Below, piece by piece: positions 58,301-64,000 of a stretch of 64,000 nt of DNA. Source of the DNA: Paraflavitalea soli (GTDB taxonomy: Bacteria > Bacteroidota > Bacteroidia > Chitinophagales > Chitinophagaceae). A program made the translations under genes and the position numbers. The stretch is from NCBI RefSeq assembly GCF_003555545.1, contig NZ_CP032157.1, forward strand, positions 2,422,546-2,486,545. Direction: 5' to 3'. The first letter of the stretch is position 1. Each line of letters begins with the position of its first letter. Under the pieces are notes generated by a model. That model was not told the DNA's origin, ran no database searches, and saw only the letters and a program-made list of their open reading frames with translations.

Positions 58301-58714
58301 ATGGCGGTACGATACAGTTCCCACAACCTCCACGTACGTGCAAAAGAAGCAGAACAGGCTGGCGAACCGGCCCAGGCCGTTAAATTGTATACTCAGGCAC
58401 TTAAGAATGATCCGATGGACGATATCTCCTACAACAGGCTAATGGTCCATTACCGCCGCCAGAAAGACTACCAAAAAGAATTGAAGATCATCCAGGCAGC
58501 TATTGCCGCCCACCTGCATCATGCACAGCAAACCGGGGAGCAATGGCTAAAGAAAAACAAGCAAACAGCTCGCACCGCCAGGGCACTGGTGAAAAGTCTC
58601 GGCCTGGTAGACCGCAAGGGAATGCCCAAACTTGAAACCCGGCAAATAGAAACCTGGCAAAAAAGAATGGGAATCGTAAGAAAACGGATACGGCAATCCG
58701 CTGCCAGAAAATAA
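58301..58714 (+). CDS. small TPR-repeat protein
   Basis: This 137-residue protein has TPR-like helices (AKEAEQAGEPAQAVKLYTQA, LKNDPMDDISYNRLMVHYRR) and a basic C-terminal region rich in K/R/Q. There is no signal peptide, so it is cytosolic. Function unknown. It is the only plus-strand gene in the right part, divergent from the esterase operon, and separates the xylan locus from the RHS region. Its 3' half is opposed by a minus-strand frame that I treat as largely spurious. Confidence 0.75.
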   Translation: MAVRYSSHNLHVRAKEAEQAGEPAQAVKLYTQALKNDPMDDISYNRLMVHYRRQKDYQKELKIIQAAIAAHLHHAQQTGEQWLKKNKQTARTARALVKSLGLVDRKGMPKLETRQIETWQKRMGIVRKRIRQSAARK

Positions 58715-58897
58715 CAGCCACGCTGCTTCGGCGACAAGATTTGTTATAAATTGATAAACATAATAGTTGTCTCTTTTTTGAATGGTGTCATATGTATAAT
58801 TTGAGTATATAGGTGCGCGATTTTGATTACCACTTTTTTGAGAAGCAGTACAGGCTGACAGGAGTAATATGAATACGTAAGGAAGGCAATATTTCAT
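58547..58897 (-). pseudogene. lipoprotein gene remnant, candidate immunity protein of cassette 4
   Basis: The frame starts 3 nt after the RHS remnant with a clear lipoprotein signal (MKYCLPYVFILLLSAC) and SGNQNRAPIYSNYTYDTI, then after about 60 residues runs antisense through the TPR gene and loses protein-like character. I take the first ~60 residues as the start of a former immunity lipoprotein whose end was lost. Position matches the three other cassettes. Confidence 0.4.
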
Positions 58898-58900
58898 AAA

Positions 58901-59622
58901 CTAATTTTTATTTAGCTTTTTTACTAAGTCCACAAAGTCATCAAATTTTATATTTATTATGAATCCGTTTGTAGTATAAAAACCAACACTTCGATGAAAC
59001 GTTCTATCTGTGGTTCCTCCAATCTTATTAGGATCATAGGGTACAGGGTCTACTTCATATCCCAAAACAATACTTGGTTGTGTATAGCCCTTCATTGAGG
59101 CTGGTTTTTTATCCTGAGGCGAAGGCTCCGAATTCCCAAAATTGATATTGCCGACGTCTGCATCGGTTGGATTTTCGATCACATGTCCTTTCTGAATCTC
59201 TTCATCAATATCTTCTCATTTTTCTTTCTTGTCAGCACAATTTTTTTATCCGTTTTTCCATCTTCTATATGCTTAACCTTCCTGCCTAGCAAATTGTAAA
59301 AATCAGTCCAAGGCTCCATCCCATCCGGATCAATAAATCTAACCGGATTATCAAATGCATAGTTATAAGCACTCCATCTCCTCATTTTATCCGCCATCGG
59401 ATCAATAACATGCCATTTCCCGATCTGCGCATCTTAGTTCCTTTCGCCATAATCGATCCAGTCAAGGTCAAGGCCACGGCCATCGGAGAACTCCCGCCGT
59501 TGCTCTTCCTTGCCATTAAATTTGTACCTATTTCTAATCGGAGCCGTAAGGGCTTTGCAACTAATGCCCTGCATTACCTGGCCAAAAGGATAATAGTGGT
59601 TTTTTTTGGAGATGGGTTTGTC
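58901..59622 (-). pseudogene. degraded RHS C-terminal tail with dead JAMM-like toxin end (cassette 4)
   Basis: This is a broken copy of the RHS tail at 61418-62470. The core blocks [39 protein letters not shown] and [15 protein letters not shown] are present but split. A TAA (59434-59436) replaces a codon before DAQIG; a 1-nt loss near 59211-59216 shifts the frame; and an in-frame deletion of 216 nt relative to the other copy joins NPTDA directly to DVGNINFGN, removing the Glu and HTH parts of the JAMM-like site but keeping SPQD. The C-terminus to LNKN is retained. Its upstream end at about 59615-59622 breaks into the preceding immunity gene. Confidence 0.8.
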
Positions 59623-60295
59623 TATCGTTGTCATTTTCAACGATGATCCTAGGTTCCTCCAGATCGTTAAGAGACATAGTTATTTTTATTTTTTGGCCCA
59701 AAGAATTGGAATACCCTTCATAAAAGAATGACTTCTTTTTCTTTTTTATAAACTTAATGTCTTTTACCTGGTATCTGTATTCCCTAAATTTTAAATACTC
59801 CAGAAACGATAATGGATCTTTTATACTTACCCTAAAGTCGTCCGAAATTGCACTGATAAAAAATTGACCACTAATATATTTAATCTCTTTAGTCACTTGA
59901 TTTAATCCAATCAAAAAAAAATTATCACTCCAAATATCGAAGTGTTTTTTTTCTACACCATTGCTGTCGTTTATGTATTGATAATTTTGTAAGTAAACCT
60001 TATATACAGTAAATTCAGGCAGGGGGTATGCCCAATTTAGCTTTTCTACCTTCATCTTTAATCTAAATCCATGATCAGGCAAAAAACCCTCATAGAAGGC
60101 GTCCGCATTTGATCTGAAAATAGGTTTGTAAATGGCTCCATTATAAGAGTTGCTGCAAAATCTAATATTGTGTGCTGCTATATTTTTATATACTCTGTTA
60201 TAAATAAACTCATTCACAGAAATTGTATCTATCTGGGCTCTGACGCTGAAAGACCCATATATCGAAATGATAAAAAAGAAGATTTTAGTTTTCAT
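59561..60295 (-). CDS. exported candidate immunity protein of cassette 3 (C-terminus fused to RHS remnant)
   Basis: This 244-residue protein has a signal peptide ([20 protein letters not shown]) and an unknown beta-rich body. It starts inside the stop of the preceding zincin-like toxin gene (ATGA overlap at 60292-60295), the classical tight coupling of toxin and immunity genes. From about 59622 the frame runs through RHS-derived DNA in a wrong frame ([17 protein letters not shown]), so its original end is probably replaced. I do not recognise the fold. Confidence 0.6.
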   Translation of the reverse strand: MKTKIFFFIISIYGSFSVRAQIDTISVNEFIYNRVYKNIAAHNIRFCSNSYNGAIYKPIFRSNADAFYEGFLPDHGFRLKMKVEKLNWAYPLPEFTVYKVYLQNYQYINDSNGVEKKHFDIWSDNFFLIGLNQVTKEIKYISGQFFISAISDDFRVSIKDPLSFLEYLKFREYRYQVKDIKFIKKKKKSFFYEGYSNSLGQKIKITMSLNDLEEPRIIVENDNDRQTHLQKKPLLSFWPGNAGH

Positions 60296-60693
60296 TGTTT
60301 CGGTTTTGTTTTTTTCTTCTCTTCTTCCAACGATCTTTTTGCAGCCTTATAATTGGAATTATATTGTAGTCCAGCATTGGTTGCTGCTTCTCCATCTGGA
60401 TTTCCTTTGTCGTGTCCCTTCTTATTTGGATCGGCGGGATAAAAAAAGGCTTTAGCTTTGTTGTTTAATCTATATGCGCCGTGACCCATTTCATGAGCAA
60501 GCACTTTCCCAAATTCTTTCGAATCTAAACCCGCATGAATAGTTATGGTAGCATCTCCCATTTTTACCAAAGAATTAGCCTCCTTCTCATCTATGGCAAC
60601 CCGATCCGAAGTCGTTTCTTCTCCAGACTTTTTCCCCCTCGAAAACTCAATTCCAGATTCTGTTACATTTTGTTGTAAACCACAGGCTGTCAA
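60292..60693 (-). CDS. orphan zincin-like metallopeptidase toxin end (cassette 3)
   Basis: This up to 133-residue frame carries VLAHEMGHGAYRL, an HExxH-G zincin zinc site, with a downstream DPNKKGHDKGNPDGEAATN region. It resembles the C-terminal peptidase toxins of RHS proteins. The only frame start is TTG 60693, and directly upstream in another frame lies an RHS remnant ending PVYFDSL, so it has lost its in-frame RHS carrier. It is coupled by ATGA overlap to the next exported protein gene. Whether it is expressed is unknown. Confidence 0.65.
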   Translation of the reverse strand: MTACGLQQNVTESGIEFSRGKKSGEETTSDRVAIDEKEANSLVKMGDATITIHAGLDSKEFGKVLAHEMGHGAYRLNNKAKAFFYPADPNKKGHDKGNPDGEAATNAGLQYNSNYKAAKRSLEEEKKKTKPKQ

Positions 60694-60805
60694 AATAAAC
60701 CGGTAAGTTACTCTCGTTACTTACGAAGATATACAGATAGCCGGATTTGGTCACGTTGACCGGGCTGTTGATATAGGTGTTGTGCAGCTTCTATTCACCA
60801 CAAGC
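60688..60805 (-). pseudogene. short RHS remnant, out of frame with zincin toxin end
   Basis: The minus strand reads LHNTYINSPVNVTKSGYLYI and [15 protein letters not shown], equal in type to the RHS segment at 62350-62470. A TAG (60791-60793) interrupts it at the Tyr of the usual GYKLHN block, and its frame ends within 10 codons after the switch to toxin sequence. It marks a recombination joint near 60685. Confidence 0.7.
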
Positions 60806-60822
60806 CTACTCAGAGTTAAATG

Positions 60823-61410
60823 TTATAAGGCTTTCACTTTGGTTATATTTTTAGGATTATTCATAAACGTAAATGTGCTGGCGGATTTAATAAAAGTTTC
60901 TATATTCCCCTTTTTAATGTTGTAGAGAATAATTGTAGCTGCGTTTCTTTTCACAATTAGATGATTCCTTCTTTTGTTAAATTTATTTTTTTCAATAGAA
61001 AATTTCCCTCTGGGATTGATAGAGTAAAACTGCTTATCAATAATAGATTCCACTTCAACTTGTGAAGGCGTATACATTGTATCTAACGTAATTACAGAAG
61101 AATTATAAATGTCAGTATATATGTATAAGGCTTGTTTGTTATCATAGTTGAAGATAAATTGATTCATTCCTCCGAGTGAATAATGTCTTATTCTTTTAGG
61201 TAAATTAATGTTAAAATAAGCTGGATAATATCTCTCCTTATCCCTTGTCTCAGTCAGCTTGTTTTGAAAATAAAACACGTTATAGTTTTCATAGGCATTG
61301 AAAGTGCCATATCCCATAGGTAATTCAATCTTCCTTTCTAAGGTGTCATAGTACCTGACAGAGCAGGAAAGGAAAAAAGAACTAAGTATTATGCAGATAG
61401 TATTTTTCAT
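60823..61410 (-). CDS. lipoprotein, candidate immunity protein of cassette 2
   Basis: This 195-residue protein has a lipoprotein signal (MKNTICIILSSFFLSC) and a beta-rich body with no recognised family. It starts 7 nt after the RHS/JAMM-like toxin gene and so is probably cotranscribed with it. Location next to a toxin end and its envelope targeting suggest it protects the cell from that toxin. Codon use is AT-rich like the rest of this region. Confidence 0.6.
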   Translation of the reverse strand: MKNTICIILSSFFLSCSVRYYDTLERKIELPMGYGTFNAYENYNVFYFQNKLTETRDKERYYPAYFNINLPKRIRHYSLGGMNQFIFNYDNKQALYIYTDIYNSSVITLDTMYTPSQVEVESIIDKQFYSINPRGKFSIEKNKFNKRRNHLIVKRNAATIILYNIKKGNIETFIKSASTFTFMNNPKNITKVKAL

Positions 61411-61417
61411 GGATGAC

Positions 61418-62470
61418 TTAATTTTTATTTAGCTTTTTAACTAGATCAACAAAGTCAGCAAACTTTAAGTTTGTAATAGAACCTTTATCGTTGTAAAATC
61501 CTATTCTTCTGTGGAAGGTTCTTTCAATAGTCCCACCCACACGATTGGGATCAGGGTGGACAGGATCTGGTCCATATCCCAATACGACGCTGGGTTGCGA
61601 ATACCCTTTCATTGATGCTGGCTTTTTATCCTGAGACGAAGGCTCCGAATTCCCAAAATTGATATTGCCGACGTCTTCCCTTTTGTGTAAGCCATGGGTA
61701 TGAGCATCATAAGCAGGCTCATCTCCCTGTTCTTTTAAATCTGCTCTGGCTTCACTTCTTTTTTCGCCAGGTAATTCATCTTCGGTACCTTCTACAATTT
61801 TTGATGTTTTACCAGTCTTGCCAACCATAAACCCGTGTTCATTTCCATTTTTTTCTGTTTTATCATACGACTCAGACATTTTATCTACAACTGCATCGGT
61901 TGGATTTTCGATCACATGTCCTTTCTGAATCGCTTCATCAATATCTTTTTCATTTTTGTTTCTTGTCAGCACAATTTTTTTATCTGTTTTCCCATCTTCT
62001 ATATGCTTTACCTTCCTGCCCAGCAAATTGTAATAATCAGTCCATGGCTCCATCCCATCCGGATCAATAAATCTAACAGGATTATCAAATGCATAGTTAT
62101 ACGGACTCCATCTCCTCATCTTATCCGCCATCGGATCTATCACATGCCACCTTCCAATCTGCTGATCCAGCATCCTGGCGCCATAATCAATCAACTCCAA
62201 GCCACGGCCATCGGAGAACTCCCGCCGCTGCTCTTCTTTGCCATTAAATTTATACCTGTTACTAATCAGAGAAGTATTGGCCTTGCTGCTAATACCGGCC
62301 ATTGTGAGCCCAAAAGGATAATAATGGTTTTCTTCGAGGAGGGGACCAGGTGAGTGGGTTATAGCGAGGTTGTCGAAGTAAACCGGTAAGTTGCTCTCGT
62401 TACTTACGTAAATGTATAGATAGCCGGATTTGCTGATGTTGATGGGGTTGTTGATAAGGTTATTGTGCAA
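61418..62470 (-). CDS. RHS C-terminal fragment with JAMM-like peptidase toxin end (cassette 2)
   Basis: This 350-codon frame has the RHS-associated core ([72 protein letters not shown]) to about residue 150, then a toxin part. That part shows [14 protein letters not shown] and [11 protein letters not shown] followed by QPSVVLGY, which fit the E ... HxH ... SxxD pattern of JAMM/MPN-type metallopeptidases found at RHS ends, although the HxH to SxxD spacing is longer than usual. The start is only a TTG; RHS sequence goes on upstream past a TAG at 62515-62517, so this is a displaced tail of a larger RHS protein. Toxin activity is inferred. Confidence 0.7.
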   Translation of the reverse strand: MHNNLINNPINISKSGYLYIYVSNESNLPVYFDNLAITHSPGPLLEENHYYPFGLTMAGISSKANTSLISNRYKFNGKEEQRREFSDGRGLELIDYGARMLDQQIGRWHVIDPMADKMRRWSPYNYAFDNPVRFIDPDGMEPWTDYYNLLGRKVKHIEDGKTDKKIVLTRNKNEKDIDEAIQKGHVIENPTDAVVDKMSESYDKTEKNGNEHGFMVGKTGKTSKIVEGTEDELPGEKRSEARADLKEQGDEPAYDAHTHGLHKREDVGNINFGNSEPSSQDKKPASMKGYSQPSVVLGYGPDPVHPDPNRVGGTIERTFHRRIGFYNDKGSITNLKFADFVDLVKKLNKN

Positions 62471-62647
62471 TTTATATCCTCCACCAGCCTGTACAGGATC
62501 TGCACCGCCGCTAATCTAGCGCAAATTCTCGTCAAATAGCAAGTAATTCACAAAAGCGCGCGCATTGTTGGTGCCGGGGTTGTTGTTGTTGCTTATAAAG
62601 TTGGTAAAATCCATATTATTGGCCCGTATGCCAGTAATATTATTCGA
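62471..62647 (-). pseudogene. upstream RHS remnant of cassette 2, with nonsense codon
   Basis: The minus strand reads ITGIRANNMDFTNF, AFVNYLLFDENLR, then TAG (62515-62517), then [18 protein letters not shown], directly in frame with the 61418-62470 gene. This is the standard RHS lead-in of Bacteroidota. A TGA at 62648-62650 marks its other end, next to the YwqK-like gene. Confidence 0.7.
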
Positions 62648-62658
62648 TCAGTGCGTAT

Positions 62659-63255
62659 TTATTGGTTGTGAGAAGTGAGAGCATCATGCATCTGATATAG
62701 TTTATTCTCAAAATTTTCACGCGTAGCTTCGTCACAGTATACGATCTCCTTCTTTAATTTCCCCTTCTTGCTATATTTCCTAATTGATTTCAAACTTCCA
62801 TCAGTATTGTATAACTTAAGGCTTCCTATTGGAACGCCTTCCTCGAATGTTCCCTCAATTCGCTTTTGACCATTCGAGTAGTAATCAACCTGGTATCCTT
62901 CACACTTCTTTCCGCAACAGCAATATCCTGAAAATGAATGTAGTTTACTGCATTCTTGAATGGAAAAAATTCGAATTGTATCAGTATAAGAAGAAAACGT
63001 ATGGAATGAATAAGTCTTTTGTTCATCAAAGAACAAAGTAGATAATTTATATACGCCGGTATCTTGCAACAAACAAATGCCAGTAGAGTCTACAGGAGTA
63101 TTAATAGTCGAATCTTTTTTTAGAAAATATAAACCAATTCTTTCGGTTTTGGCACTACACCCATTATATCCATATAAGCTAAAACTAACGCTTTGAGAAT
63201 AGGAACAGTTCTGAACAAAAAGTAAAATGAATATTGGCAGGATGCTTTTCCCCAT
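62659..63255 (-). CDS. exported YwqK/MORN-like candidate immunity protein (cassette 1)
   Basis: This 198-residue protein has a signal peptide, perhaps lipoprotein-like (MGKSILPIFILLFVQNC), a beta domain with a Cys-rich CCCGKKC loop, then two or three MORN-like units: VDYYSNGQKRIEGTFEEGVP, IGSLKLYNTDGSLKSIRKYS and KKGKLKKEIVY. These units are typical of the YwqK family of proteins annotated as antitoxins. It starts 11 nt after the stop of the zincin-type RHS toxin, so it is its likely immunity gene. Function is inferred. Confidence 0.7.
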   Translation of the reverse strand: MGKSILPIFILLFVQNCSYSQSVSFSLYGYNGCSAKTERIGLYFLKKDSTINTPVDSTGICLLQDTGVYKLSTLFFDEQKTYSFHTFSSYTDTIRIFSIQECSKLHSFSGYCCCGKKCEGYQVDYYSNGQKRIEGTFEEGVPIGSLKLYNTDGSLKSIRKYSKKGKLKKEIVYCDEATRENFENKLYQMHDALTSHNQ

Positions 63256-63266
63256 GTCCTTGTTAT

Positions 63267-64000
63267 TTATTTTTTGTTATATATTGTTTGCCATTTTCCA
63301 TTCATAGGAACTCTAAACGCCTGTTTCATCATTTTAGATAGGGTTTTTAATTGTAGAATATTTCCCGTTTCGATTAATGATGCTAAAGAGATATTATTGA
63401 TATTGAAATTATGAATGCTCACAGGCCCTTCTGGAAGAGTTTTATAAGAATCCGGTAAGGTGTAATTTGTCTGACTAAATAATCCTTGGCGTTGAAACGC
63501 TGCCTTCTCATCTTTTTGATCAAGTAAAAAATTCGGCCCTACTACCATGTCTGCGCTAATCAAACTTACAAGTCCTTGATCAAATTGATATGCATGCAAT
63601 AATTCATGTGCAAAAGATCCAATTGTTGCATTAGGTCCTATAGTAATGTCGACATTGCCATTGTCAAAATTGAATGAAGTAAGAGCAACATCAGTTCCTA
63701 TGCCAAATATTGGTCCACTCTCATTTTGATGAGTACTTTGTACTACATTATATACTTGGTCTGAAGCCCATAAATGGGCGATTTCACCTCTTATCTCATT
63801 TAACTCGCTGTTATTCTGCTCAAGCCTACCTATTTGTCTTTCTAACCGCTTGTTCTTATTAGCAGAATTACCTTTCTTATTCAACTCTTGTCGTTTTTCT
63901 TCTATCGTTCTGTTATTAGTAGTTTCACGATCATTTATGTCGTTTATGTATCGACTTACCCATGCCCATGCTGCATCAGTAAATGTATTACCATCAATAT
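63267..64000 (-). CDS. RHS-type protein C-terminal zincin-like toxin end (cassette 1), partial at right edge
   Basis: The frame is open from the right window edge to the stop at 63267 (about 244 residues visible). It starts with DGNTFTDAAWAWVSRYINDI, the usual junction between RHS core and toxin, goes through a charged coiled-coil-like stretch (IEEKRQELNKKG, KRLERQIGRLEQNNSELNEI) and then carries ATIGSFAHELLHAYQFDQG with an HExxH zinc site and a later DEKAAF that could hold the third ligand. A metallopeptidase toxin is the likely function. The RHS carrier must lie beyond 64000. The TTG at 63884 is an internal codon, not the start. Confidence 0.75.
   Translation of the reverse strand, partial: IDGNTFTDAAWAWVSRYINDINDRETTNNRTIEEKRQELNKKGNSANKNKRLERQIGRLEQNNSELNEIRGEIAHLWASDQVYNVVQSTHQNESGPIFGIGTDVALTSFNFDNGNVDITIGPNATIGSFAHELLHAYQFDQGLVSLISADMVVGPNFLLDQKDEKAAFQRQGLFSQTNYTLPDSYKTLPEGPVSIHNFNINNISLASLIETGNILQLKTLSKMMKQAFRVPMNGKWQTIYNKK

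Noticed and set aside
59179-59640. Two short RHS frames as separate real genes
   Set aside because: They are pieces of one RHS tail broken by a nonsense codon and a frameshift, as shown by alignment with 61418-62470.
58720-64000. Insertion sequence or integrative element as carrier of the RHS region
   Set aside because: No transposase, integrase, terminal inverted repeats or target duplications are visible.

Overview
The window looks like a chromosome segment from a Bacteroidota, most probably a Chitinophagaceae-type soil or plant-associated organism. The reasons are four SusC/SusD pairs, two hybrid two-component systems (HTCS), lipoprotein signals of the SusD type, a type IX secretion (T9SS) sorting domain, scarce Shine-Dalgarno sites, and RHS proteins of the Bacteroidetes type. 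This rests on protein reading only; no database was searched.

Positions 1-58100 are almost wholly devoted to plant cell wall glycans, chiefly decorated xylan. Region A (1-6650) has a GH31 alpha-xylosidase-like gene cut by the left edge, divergent from a LacI-type regulator, followed by a ThuA-like protein and a large di-haem c-type cytochrome/dehydrogenase-like lipoprotein. Region B (6720-20550) has a CE1 esterase, a type B carboxylesterase, a small secreted protein and a SusD/SusC pair on the minus strand, divergent from a HTCS, then a CE6-like acetyl esterase. Region C (20800-26300) has a T9SS-exported GH98 xylanase-like enzyme with three C-terminal carbohydrate-binding modules, and a retaining-type GH97. 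Region D (26390-44640, minus strand) has the order SusC-SusD-SusC-SusD-surface lipoprotein, the same as the xusABCDE xylan-uptake core known from Prevotella and Bacteroides, preceded by a GH43, a second HTCS and an orphan AraC regulator with a degenerate receiver. Region E (44780-58080, minus strand) has a fourth SusC/SusD pair and an esterase operon: a two-headed CE1-CE1 protein, two single CE1 proteins, a GH8-CE1 fusion and a GH43. The likely logic is export of a GH98 endo-enzyme, removal of acetyl and feruloyl esters, outer membrane uptake by SusCD, and periplasmic trimming by GH8, GH43, GH31 and GH97, switched on by two HTCS that sense oligosaccharides.

Positions 58300-64000 are different: clearly more AT-rich and made of tail ends of RHS polymorphic toxins. 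At least four toxin-end plus small-secreted-protein cassettes lie head to tail on the minus strand. Toxin ends include two zincin-like metallopeptidases (HELLH, HEMGH) and a JAMM-like peptidase (HTH plus SSQD), plus a dead duplicate of the last one. Each is followed within 11 nt, or overlapped, by a gene for an exported or lipoprotein candidate immunity protein, one of which is YwqK/MORN-like.

Non-coding signals include a LacI-type palindrome between the GH31 and LacI genes, a second one before the ThuA gene, direct-repeat candidate HTCS sites with 21-22 bp period, a conserved element found before three minus-strand genes, a second conserved motif before the GH98, GH97 and CE1 genes, several hairpin terminators, a pair of look-alike terminator elements, and an 18-bp tandem repeat with strong hairpin potential.
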